From Tetraselmis striata (lineage: Eukaryota > Chlorophyta > Chlorodendrophyceae > Chlorodendrales > Chlorodendraceae), in the NCBI GenBank assembly GCA_006384855.1, contig VCJN01003103.1, positions 1 to 64,000 of the forward strand: a stretch of DNA of 64,000 bases. The letters are read 5' to 3'. Every line of letters starts with the position of its first letter. The first letter of the stretch is position 1. A program made the position numbers and the translations under genes. Below, in pieces: positions 24,601 through 34,972 of this stretch. The notes beneath the pieces were generated by a model. The model was not told the DNA's origin and ran no database searches. It saw only the letters and a list, made by a program, of their open reading frames with translations.

Positions 24601-25256
24601 ATAAAATCCAGGGCGCCGTGGAGGGAGGGACCCCGCCCCAAATAAAGGCAGTTAACTCATCATCATGTGTTGACGCAATATCCTGAATACTAATGAAATC
24701 CCTAAACTCCGGAACTAACAACCCCAAATTATTATGACGGGGATACCTCCACCGCGGGCACTCCACCAACATGAGTTCGATACTCTCAGATTCACTTCTG
24801 CCACATGCATGGCAGTTCTCAAAGAACCACTCATGCATGGGTGTTCAACCAGTCCCATGACAATAACAACACACGCTACCGGAGGAGGCTCCGCCTGGGC
24901 GCCAAGAGGAGCTATAGCGATCCTTCTTGTATCAATAAGAGAAATGAGAAATACAAGTAAGATAAGACCGACATAGGGACAAGGATGTGATGCACGTACC
25001 AATTCGCTACACATACTGATGTAAGATTACGATATGTATGATTGTTGCTAAGACTATTTCGAAATAGGGCCTCTAATTTGTCATGCATAATGCTTCGGCA
25101 CTTTGCTTGTTGACTTACTATATAACGGAGCGTTGCCTACCCATGCCTTTCAATACTTGGATCGTTGCCTCAATGGGCGCTGTAGAGACGCCACAAGGGT
25201 TTCACAGTTGCCAATCCTGTCCCGGGGGCGAAAAACCCCATTTCAAGACTTATGTG
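24601..25256. other. spacer and partial R repeat left of the Ginger-type transposon
   Basis: Positions 25,070-25,236 are a minus-orientation fragment of the R repeat (CACAAGGGTTTCACAGTTGCC, TGTCCCGGGGGCGAAAAA). The DNA transposon begins about 20 bp further right. The rest holds no recognisable gene. Confidence 0.55.
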
Positions 25257-25510
25257 ATATATATGTTAAGATCCATGTGGACATGGGGTCCATGTGTACA
25301 TGGAGCGGTCCATGTGGACATGGAGCCTCCATTGACCCATGTCCACATGGCCCCGTACCATGTATACATGGAGCAATCCGGGTCATATCCGTGTGGACAT
25401 AGGCCGTCTGTCGGCCCATGTCCACATGGGTCGACCCATGTTAGCATGGAACGTCTGTCGCGCCCCATGTTCAAATGGGCCGCGCTGGGCAAGCCCATCT
25501 GCACATGGCC
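25257..25510 (+). repeat. left terminal inverted repeat with palindrome array
   Basis: The first about 95 bp match the reverse complement of the right end almost base for base. The repeat is studded with imperfect copies of CCATGTGNACATGG spaced roughly 20-30 bp apart; further in, the spacers diverge but the palindromes persist to about 25,508. Confidence 0.85.
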
Positions 25511-25796
25511 ACGACGCACGGTGGCGGGTAAGACGCTGTTCGGGCAGGCGCCGGATCGCGGTTACGACCCGGCTTTTGTACGGGGAGATGCTGGTTGGCG
25601 CTGCGGCGCCCGCCATTCTTCGGACGAGTGCCGTGCCGGCGCGGGAGCTCCGATCGGGCGCCAGGTACAGTCGCTATTAAAACCCCCTGCGGACAGGCCG
25701 TGCTCACTCGTCCCCACAGTAGCACTCAATCGCAGCTGCGCAATTCCCCTCTCCGGGACCGCCTCTGCCCGGCTCTGGCCGGCTCTAGTCGATACT

Positions 25797-27641
25797 ATGG
25801 CCTTAGGCAATACTGGTGCTACCGCAGGCGCTGCCGCACAGGAGGATGGGCCGGCCGAAGATCATGCGGAGGTTGAGGCACCATCGGTGGTGCAGGCGCT
25901 TCGCGACGTCTTCAACAAGAGACTTCGTGAGTATGTGGGGCAACGTCGAGACAACCAGACGTTGCGGACAGAGGCAGAGTACAATGAAGCCATGCCAACC
26001 CTCCGTACCTTCGAACAAACGACGAGAGAGGTGGGGCCCGCCGACCTGCCTTGTTCGCAGGTTGCCCCCCGATACGGGCCACTACAGACCTCGCGGGTAG
26101 GCGGATTCGCGTGTTATCACCGTACAGTCTGACGTTTAGCCGACCCGATCGCGCACCAGCCCGCTCATCCTCTACATTGTACAGTTCCCGACAGTCGACT
26201 CTTTTGCCTCGTTGTTTGCGCCTGTAGCCCCGCTGCTGGCGCCGATTCTACGGTACGGCATGCAACTGGGCGGGCACTTGCAGCAGCCGCCTGTACTGCC
26301 GCGCCGAGCCGAAATAAACTGGCGCCGCGCCTCTGCCATGTACTGAGCAGGTGCAAAGTGCTCTTCTTGTTGGACTGTCGAGCAGGAATGATCGCGGGCC
26401 TGGGATACAAAGCGCCGCTTCGATATCCTGACCTGCGGAGACTCCGATATGCTCATCCAGTCATCCAGAGAGGCGACATAAATGTCCCTCTGGAGCAGGT
26501 GAAGCTCGTCAGTCACGCCGGGATGGTCGTCGAACACATCCGGGATTTGCACCTCAAAGGGGTGCACGCCAAGGTGTACCTCCCTGGGCCCTTCCCTTCT
26601 CCCGCTCTGCTTGCTGCCACTGCATGTTGGCTACGTACACACCACTAAGTGTATCCTCCCCCCATCACACTGTGCAGCTCCATAAGCTTCACAAAATGAT
26701 TCTGGGAAGGTACTGTAACATCCCCAGGCGTGTCGTCAAACTATTCTGCGAAACATGCGTCACCTGCGCCAAGCACATAACTACTAAGGCTAAGGCCGGT
26801 CACCGGCCGATATTGTCCAAGGGCATGTTCGGGGCCCGTGGCCAGATCGACCTCATCGACTACTAATCATCAGAATACAAGGGCTACCGCTGCCTGCTCA
26901 CCTACATCGATCACGGCATCAAGTTTTGCTTCTGCACTCCGATCCCCAACAAGGAGGTTTGTATGCCACAGTAGCGGGCGAGTTTGATATTTGCGCGCCT
27001 ATCCAACTCCCTTGCTTCCGCCTTCCCCCTTTCTTATTTAATCTATGTATGTTATCACCCCGCCCCATCCCTGCAGAAGGATACCATAGCTGGGAAACTG
27101 TTTCTACTCTTCTTTCTCCTTGGGCCGCCTGCCATCCTTCAAGCTGACAATGGTAGAGAGTTCTCGGTGTTGCCGACAAGCAACCGAGCAAGATAATCGG
27201 TCTCTCGGAGGAGGAAGCGAAGGAGGTTTGTGGGCCGTTGTGTAATAAATAGCATGCTGCTCAGCCTGCATACAAGTGCAAGTCTAAAATATGTGCGTGT
27301 TGTGATTGCAAGTGATTGAAAGCACCAGGAAGCTATTGCCTGCCTGCCAAATGGTAACAGGGAGAGCTACGCATAGCCCCAGTAGCGGCGGCATTGAAAG
27401 ATTCAACCGCACCATTGAGGAGTACATCGCACATTGGTGTGATGAAAACAAGTCATTTGCCCAATTGTCCTTTGACAAAAAGGAGCAGCAGGCAGATGAG
27501 CAGGCGCAACAAGAGCAGCAGCCACAAGAGCAGGAAGACATGAATGTCTTCAGAACGCCAGCGCCTCTCCCAGTAGGTGAATGCCCGCAAAGCCGTTGCA
27601 GTATTGTTGGCCTGCCATGCTGCGCATGTACTGCACCATAG
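25797..27641 (+). pseudogene. Ginger-type integrase/transposase, multi-exon, inactivated
   Basis: Proposed exons: 25797 to about 26030, an exon around 26.36-26.57 kb ending HLKGVHAK, 26684 to about 26956, about 27077-27225, and about 27312 onward. Introns have GT-AG ends (for example CAAG/gtgtac...tgtgcag). The DDE triad is visible as Asp in QIDLIDY, Asp in LQADNGREF and Glu in SGGIERFNRTIEE. A zinc-binding H...CETCVTC segment precedes it. A TAA stop follows QIDLIDY where relatives have a glutamine, and a one-base frameshift follows NGREFS, so the copy cannot make a full protein. The N-terminal exon (MALGNTG...) is acidic and alanine-rich. Confidence 0.75.
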
Positions 27642-27644
27642 CAT

Positions 27645-28089
27645 GAAGTGCTGAGCAATGATTATGTTAATGTGATTATAATCAACTCTTTAAGTAATAT
27701 AACAATCGACAGTAGTAATTATCACTACTCTTATTAACGTTTGTTAATATTACACATGTTGGGTTTTATATATAATTAGTGCTGCTGCTATTGGGTTATG
27801 TATATTAGGTTATGCTGTTGTACATAATGTTATGATAATGTCCTCTAGCCAAGGCCATACCTTTGATTGGAATGTATCTCTCTCTCTCTCTCCCTCTCTC
27901 TCTAAATAATACTTATTATATTTTATGTGTGTTTGCTGTATTATGTATTTATTTTGAATACTATAATTATGTAGCAGTGCTACCTCGTATTCCACAGCAT
28001 ATGTATCATAAACACACAAGTGCTAACTTATATTTCCCTGCTCCCCGCTCCTCCGTGTACACGAAAAAAATCTGCCCATCACGTCCAGG
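27645..28089. other. AT-rich spacer inside the transposon
   Basis: AT-rich with a CT microsatellite near 27,877-27,903. No gene is recognised. Confidence 0.5.
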
Positions 28090-29347
28090 ATTAGCGTGAA
28101 CGCGCAGCACGATGAGCAGCTGCTCACTCTCAACGAGGACCAGCAGACACTACACGCCTACGTCCCAGACCCCAACTTGCCATGGGACCCGGACACATAT
28201 TGCGCCCCATGCAAGGCTTGGTGCCATGGTGGGCATTGCAAGATTGGGATGCTTATCCCCACAGCCGGCCTTGTCAAGGGTCATCAGTGTGCGCGCGGCA
28301 AGACCTTCTACCATGTCATATCCACAGGTAACCTGTTGTTGCTGTCAATCTTGTCAGCATGCCCGTTATGGCATGGGTGTGACTGTGTCAATCATGTGTC
28401 TTGCACGCAGGTGGAACGGATGATGGCCACTGCAGCAACGATTGCATGGCTGCTGGGACAGTGGATGTGGTGCCTCGCTCTGTTGAAACGACAAGTGCAG
28501 CCACCGTTGCAGCTGCCTCGTCCCGTGAGTCGGTGGGCCGTAAGAGGCAAAGGTCGCCCGAGGAGCCACCAATGCTTCCGACTGCAGCGGTGGAGGCTAC
28601 TCCACAAGTCCTCGTGCAAGCACGCGCGGCCGCTGGCGATTGTAATCCAGTATCTCCCTCCCAGCTGGCCAACAGTCCCGGGCTCAGTGCGGTGCTGTAC
28701 AGGCCAAGCAGGCTAGGGTGATGCGTGCCCCGGTTGCTGCCAAGGCCGGCCCAGCACCGGTGGTGGGTGATGTGGTCAGAGTGCTGTTGGCAAAGGAGGA
28801 CCGTGGCAAGGTGGACCCTAGATTCTTGACATGCGTGGTGAGTTATGTTATGCTCCTCTTGTTGTATACTGATGCCAGTTGCACGCAATGCTTGATGTGT
28901 CCCAGTGATGACGCGCACATCTTCTTTCTCAAATGCCCTCCCCAACCCCCTGTTTTGCAGGTCACAGAATGCAATTCTTACAGAGTGGCTGTGGACGCAG
29001 GTGTTATCAAGACCACATATGGGCAGCAAGATATGGATCAGTTGCGCAACATTGCACCCGCGCGGGTGGGCTTGGCGGGTGTGGTAGAGAAGTGGAGCGA
29101 CCAAGCATCATGAAAGACGATCTCCCTCAGAGAATGTGTAAGATCTGTGTCACTATTTGGGGGCCGAGGAATGATCAAATGCGCATGTAAAGGGCCGCGT
29201 GCCACCAGTGTGTGCAGTTGCCGCAAAGCTGGTAGGAATTGCAACTCTAGATGTCACCCTGATAACAACTGCTGTCGGAACATTGAGGACCATGGTGCTG
29301 GCACTAGCGCTCAGGGAGCTGCCACCCCAGTCCGTGTAATGAACTAA
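28090..29347 (+). pseudogene. second transposon ORF with Cys-rich C-terminal domain
   Basis: Exons about 28090-28327, 28411 to about 28690, about 28700-28837, 28961 to about 29110, then a segment from about 29165. The final segment reads CACKGPRATSVCSCRKAGRN then CNSRCHPDNNCC, a CxC-type cysteine cluster seen at the C terminus of Ginger/KRBA2-type transposon proteins. Middle exons carry a basic segment (GRKRQRSPEEP). A one-base frame break lies near 28,690, and the Cys-rich part is in another frame from the exon before it, so this copy is also damaged. It may be the 3' half of the transposase gene rather than a separate ORF. Confidence 0.6.
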
Positions 29348-29479
29348 ATTATAGAATAAAATAAAATTTAACCGAAGTCTCTCTTTAATTTCACTCTAAT
29401 TTAAAGTTAATGGAATCTGCTACTTAATTTGAACTTAATTGAAATCGAATTATTTTTGCCTTAAAATGCGGACAGAAAC

Positions 29480-29766
29480 TTATCATATCACACATGGGCT
29501 GGATAGCGTGGATCTATGTGTAAATGGTCCAAGTGCCGCGCTCCATGCGCACATGGGCCGGTCCGTGTGTACATGGTCGTTTGTCGAGGGCAGTCCATGT
29601 GTACATGGGTCAGCCAACGACCCGTGTTCACATGGACCGTTTCCGGTGAACTCCATGTGTACATAATACGGGCCATGTGGACATGGGTCAATGGAGGCTC
29701 CATGTTCACATGGACCGCTCCATGTACACATGGCCCGCATGTCCACATGGATCTTAACATATATAT
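29480..29766 (-). repeat. right terminal inverted repeat with palindrome array
   Basis: The reverse complement of the left repeat: its outermost about 95 bp align with few mismatches. Further inward there are additional CATGTGNACATG-type palindromes in different spacers. Confidence 0.85.
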
Positions 29767-30513
29767 TGATTATATATTTGTATTACTGATATAAAGATAT
29801 TGTATAATTGTATTACTGATATAAAGATTGTATAGTCGCTATCAGTAATTTATTTATATGCTGGGCGGAAAACCTTCATTCCACGAAGCGAGTAGTAACG
29901 ATTAGTTCGATAGTGAATCCCCGAGCAGCAATGCGGCATGATGACCCAGGGCGGATTATTCAGGCCCGCAGAATCTTAAAATGATATTTGAGCTGAGGTC
30001 CCAAATTATTACGGTCGCTGAGTATAAGGATTGGTCGCTGCATGTAGCTACTATATATTTGGACCCTGATGTATGGACGACCTACCAAGGATGATGGCTT
30101 GGGCAATACACGGGGAACAGTCGGGTGAGGGCAAATCGACCTACCGTACCAAGCACCTACCATGTAAGGATTACCAAGGATCGATTAACCCGCGAAGCAT
30201 ATGGGGTGCATCAGTTGAAACTTCGTACCAGTATGGTCAAAGTAGCGTGGGCAACTTCGGCCGATGGCCCGGGGCGAACTTTACGACATGGTCACATAGC
30301 ATATCCGTACACATATGATATATAGTGACACTGCCCTAATAGTGAACGAGGGGGAGGGGGCATAAGCGTGCGTGCTAATACTTTACCTCTATCTCTACAT
30401 TTAACCCACCCCAATTGTGAACAGGGAGGGACCCCGAATGTTCATTATAGAGGCCGCGTCACTGTAGTTGATATATGTTAACATACACTGCGCGACCAGT
30501 ATACCCCGCTGGC
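29767..30513. other. spacer between transposons
   Basis: AT-rich at the left, with short duplications (TATTACTGATATAAAGAT occurs twice near 29,781-29,826) and one TAGTCGCTA at 29,833. No gene is recognised. Confidence 0.45.
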
Positions 30514-30790
30514 CTGCAAGGATTGGTCGCTAGCTATTTATTTTCGTCCCTAAGACAGGATTGGCACCAGTGAAACCCTTATTGCAGCGTCTCTGCGGCG
30601 GCCGTTTAGGCAGCGATCGAGCTGCTACGGAAAGCTTTGAGCATGCGTTGCTCCAATTTAGTCATCGAGCAAATTACCGAAACATTCCGCAAGACTAATT
30701 GAAAGCCAATGATGGAATAATTTCCAACACCACACGCTAGTGCCTCGGCCGGATACGGTGTGTGGCATATATACAAAACGAGTCGCGTCG
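30514..30790 (+). repeat. interspersed R repeat, plus-orientation partial copy
   Basis: It carries GACAGGATTGGCACCAGTGA, the CGGCCGTTTAGGCAGCGATC segment and GGAATAATTTCCAACACCA in the same order as the copies at 22.1 and 47.6 kb. It is preceded directly by AAGGATTGGTCGCTAG. Confidence 0.7.
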
Positions 30791-30869
30791 GCATGATTAA
30801 CGGATTTTAATTACATACTACTACTACTACGCGGGCCGCGCTCCTAATGGGAGCGTCGCCCTTTAAGGT

Positions 30870-32995
30870 GTTGCAGCTCGTTGAACACCAGCATCACACA
30901 CCTGGTTCCGGTCAATGCACTGCGGAGGTGCAACCATAAGCTTGCAACCGACCGGGAAGGAAGTTCTTGAGGTACGGGGTTTGGTTACGGGGAGGGTTGC
31001 CCGGTGGCGGCCTAGTCCGTGCGGCGGTTGCTTGACGCCGCGAACCGCGAGCTCGTCCTGGGCGGCTATGTGGCGGTGGCGGGTCCAGTAGGTGACGACG
31101 CCCTTGCGCCTATTGCTCGGGGTGCACAAGGGGATCTCGCAGTCCGGGCACTTGTATGACGTCCAACCCACATTCTCGCCGTCCACACATCACATAGTGC
31201 AGCGGGTTTTCTTTATAACGTTGTCGTTGCCGGGGCATTTGCGCATGTGCATGATGAATGGAGGCAGCGGGGGCGGCTCGTTGGCGATGCCGGCCAATAC
31301 GCGTTCGGACCCGCGAGTTGGCTCCACCTATCATGTCAGCCCGTTGTAGACAAGGGCCTTGCACAGCAGATCGGCAAAGTTGACAACGTTTGACTCCTTG
31401 GGTGGGTGGTGCCTCGGGAGGTGGTGCTTCGACAGCTTCCAACAGTCGGTGACGTGAATGTTGGCCATGATGATGTGCAAACGGAACCAATAGTCTTGCG
31501 TCAAGCCACAGCTCGTCCAAAATCAGGTCGTGCTGGCGGCTCTAGTTGTGATTGTCGACGCGCGGACTCCGAGCGAAGTACTGCGAGACCACGTCTGGAC
31601 GAGGTATGATGGGCATGGTTGTGATGTTGCTAAGATCGTCAGCCCCACATTAAACGTACTGCTCGTATGTGGCTCGTATCGTGCACCCCACCAGCTCCCT
31701 CCGTAGTCACAAATGATAACACCCTCCTCATGTTCGTATCCGATTACCATCAGGCCCACACCCTCAATGGTGGAGCCGAGAACCATGCGAAGACTGCCGG
31801 CAGATTTATCTTTCATGTGTGACTCGAGGTAGTCCTTGGGGTACGGAGAGTGGGATGTCTTGACACATCAAATGAAGTGCCGGCATGTCTTGCCCACAGC
31901 GAGTGCGGCATGTCACAGTTTAGACTCAGTTTCACAAATTCACATGCGGGCAGGCACTGCATTGGCAGCGCTGAATTGATATCTCCGTTGTTCTACCTTG
32001 CGGGTGACAGATGCAAATCATATGTCGCCAAGCACAGCCGTGGATGCCGGCGGGAGCAGAGCGCTCAGCCATACGCATGGTGCATGCGGCAGTCATACCT
32101 AGCTCAGGTGCGTGCTCCTTCAGCCTCATAGCGTCCCTGCCCTCCTGGATCTCGCAGTGAATCAAGACACCAGTCTCACTCTCACACGCTGTCTTACCCT
32201 CGGTGCCCAACGGCTTGGGCTTGCGCTTTATGAATGACATGTTGGGTAGGCCAGTCTTGGTGGTGCGTGGCTGGTATGCGCTCATGGCATCGTCAAAGGT
32301 GATCCACACCCCCATCATCAGCATCATCGTCATGTTGCGGTTGAAGTCCTCCACCATATGAGTGAACATCTGCCATGTAAGTAGTTGTCTAGGTGAGCTC
32401 TAGGTGCCGCCTTGCTATGCTTGACCAGAGCACGGGTCTGCTCGAACCGCCAGGGCATGCACTTTTGGAAGTTGGGAGCCTCGCGGATGTCGTCAGCCTC
32501 GGGTTGGTCGGGCCACAACGCCTTGCCCTCTTGGTTTAACTGCCTCGCTGCCAACACCAGTCCCCAAAATCTCACCCACTCGGACTCAGAGACAAGGCGG
32601 AAGGTAGTACGAGTCCGATGCGCGTAGTCCTTCAGTTTTTCCATGTTTTGTACGATATCGCCATGGTAAAGCTTTATTCAGAGGGCGAGTAGGTTCATGA
32701 CTCTACCTAGGCAGTGAAGCCTGCCTCATTGTACAGTAGCCTCGCCTCCAGCAGCACCTACGCGTGAGGTCAACCGCACGGTCTTCGGTGGTGATGGGGG
32801 GATCGTTGTCTTGGCCACATACAATCCATGTAACAGACTCGCGCCTAGGGCCAGTGGTAGTCAATATTACTGTATAGGGGGTGCCAGGTATAGGCCCGAC
32901 CAACATGCTCTGAACATGGAAGTCGAGTGGGAGATCTTGCCCGCCCAGCCCTTCCTACTCGTCGTCGCTGTCGGCGCCTCCACTCTCGTTAACTA
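30870..32995 (-). pseudogene. piggyBac-type transposase remnant
   Basis: Minus-strand blocks run in family order. They are an acidic N-terminal part around 32.9-33.0 kb, then SESEWVRFWGLVLAARQLN (near 32.58 kb), the DDAMSAYQPRTTKTGLPNMS and KRKPKPLGTEGKT segment (near 32.25 kb), a VGLMVIGYEHEE segment (near 31.75 kb), and a VDNHN-SRQHDLILDELWLD segment split by a stop (near 31.55 kb). A zinc-binding C terminus with YKCPDCEIPLC lies near 31.15 kb. This matches piggyBac (DDE_Tnp_1_7) transposases of the algal/oomycete kind. Several stops and frame changes separate the blocks, so it is dead. I could not find terminal repeats or TTAA boundaries with confidence. Confidence 0.75.
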
Positions 32996-34972
32996 CCTCC
33001 TCTGGCGCGTATTCTCGTAGTGCACCTCGTTCATGTCGTCGTCAGCGTAGCCACTCGCGGCGCGCGGGTTTGATTAACACGTCGTAGCCATTAGTAGCGC
33101 GCGACGAGGTAGCGGCCGATGCATCGCAGCCGCTAGCCGACCCGGCCGCCAACTGTACAACTAGCTGTACCGTGGCACTACCGTCAGGTGAAGACGCGGT
33201 CTTGACTGAAACGAGTGGCATATCCGGTTGGCTAAGCACTTTTGTCACATGGATTGAGACGCCGAATGACGGAGCATGATCGGCGGCGAGGAGCGGCGGC
33301 ACGGAGTTATGACGGGACTGGGGGTTGGGCCCTGGGGCACGACGGATAGGCGGCGGCGCCGCGAGAGGCGCCACGACACCATGGTCGCTTCCATGCCGAG
33401 CGGGATCTGATGGGCAAGACGTAGCTTGTCTCGGCGCGCCGTGCAGGGGGCGGTCGTCAGTGCTATTATGGCTTGCGGGGCGTAGGGCAGTCAGTTGTCT
33501 GTAATATTTGAAGAAAAAGACAAATTCCGCGAGGCGACGGAGTAATCGCACGGCCGCGCCACCCACAAACGTCGATAGAATCACCACAGGCCGACGACAT
33601 ACAGTCCAGACAAGGTATTGGACGAGTGCATGGCGGTAATGGAGACACACCTGGGGGAGGACGCGCCAACTCTGATGGGTTGCGGCTTCGGCATGTTGGT
33701 TGTCTCGCATGACTCAGTGCCGTCAGCCCACCTCATGCGGAATTTGTTTGAATCCGACGACCGACTAGACAACGATATGGCACTTCAAGGCCCTCATGTT
33801 GGTGTACTCTGCCGGGGGCAGCGTGTTCAAATGGCCCATGACAAGCGGCCACAATGCTGTTGATCTCGATGGGTTTCCTCATGGTGGAGGGGTGGGTGGG
33901 TTGTGGGGGCCGCTTTGTGTTGGCCGATGTGCGGACTCCAGCGGGCCCGGGTCAATTTAGTATCCTATTTCGCGCTCGGGACCTCCCTTGGCGCTCTGGC
34001 GGTCATCATGCCAGTTTTGCCCATAGTACTGGGCCCATGCTCTGTTGTACAATCTTTATGTACAATATGTCCGGCCGATGCACTAGCTGTATCGACGTCG
34101 TATCCCTGAAGTCGCTGTGTCCACGCCGCCGGGCGGGCGGGTAAAGGGATATCCCATACCTGTATTTTTAAAGTCGCGCGTGTGCGGGCGACCATAATTT
34201 TGAATTTTGAAAAAAAAATGAATTTGGACAGCTACCGGCACCTGACCATCAGTATCAGTACCAGTACCTGTACCCATATCGATTTTATGTTATGTAAAGC
34301 CGAACCGGTATACCTGTAGTAGCGGTGGACATGTATGTAGTCGCTAGTGGTTTTTTGTAATTCACACCTGAATCGGCCGCTTCAGTCGCTACTTCGCGGT
34401 CACCGTCGGTCCCTTCGCCAACCCCCAGCTCAAGCGGGCCTCAGCCCTGCCTGGGCACCAGATGCGAGCCTGGCAATTAAATCCACTGCCGGGCGCGGCA
34501 ACGTCAGGGTTTTACCCTTGTCGTCGGACTCCTGGACGCTGGCCGTCCCTTGGGGCAGCGGCTAACTGACCTAACTCAGTAACTCCCTCGACGCAGTTCA
34601 CGCTTGTCGGCAAACTCATATTAGCGGTGACCCAAGGCCGCAAGGGGCGGACCGCGCTCTTAGCTCGATACACTGCGATCACCTCCAGTATTGTGTCAGG
34701 CTGCTAGATCAACAGGTCTGGCACTCCATTCTGTAACCGCTCTGCAAGGTGTGGCGCTGGAGCTATGGCCGCCACCACTCGCCTGCCAACTATCGCATGC
34801 TCACATATCTGATCACTACCTCCGTACCTGCACTTTCAAAAACTCGAACTACAATGTTGCGCCGTTCCTGCCAAGAGGCGCATGCGCCCGGCACACTGAC
34901 GCTGTGTACTGGCCGAGCTTAGGACGAGAGGCATTCGTCTCCGTGGAGGAGGCACAGGTGCACCCTGGCAGG
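32996..34972. other. spacer upstream of the SNF2 gene
   Basis: A minus-strand open frame (33,710-33,042) and a plus-strand short frame (32,916-33,020) have no recognisable family; part may be the decayed N-terminal region of the piggyBac gene. One TAGTCGCTA lies at 34,338. No promoter element is identifiable before the ATG at 34,973. Confidence 0.4.

Larger units (their letters stand above)
25257..29766 (+). mobile_element. Ginger/KRBA2-type DNA transposon, 4.5 kb, degenerate
   Basis: The element is bounded by inverted terminal repeats starting ATATATATGTTAAGATCCATG and built from tandem short palindromes. Inside are two plus-strand genes: an integrase-like DDE transposase (25.8-27.6 kb) and a second ORF with a Cys-rich C-terminal domain (28.1-29.3 kb). 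The integrase wording (zinc-binding H/C segment, RGQIDLIDY, LQADNGREF, GGIERFNRTIEEY) matches the integrase of KRBA2/SCAND3/GIN-type proteins, domesticated from Ginger elements. The copy is inactive as read: an in-frame stop and a frameshift lie in the integrase core, with another frame break in ORF2. A target-site duplication is not clear, because the flanks are AT repeats. Confidence 0.8.

Noticed and set aside
25257..25510. CRISPR-like array of short repeats
   Set aside because: Units are imperfect palindromes within terminal inverted repeats of a eukaryotic transposon; spacers are irregular.
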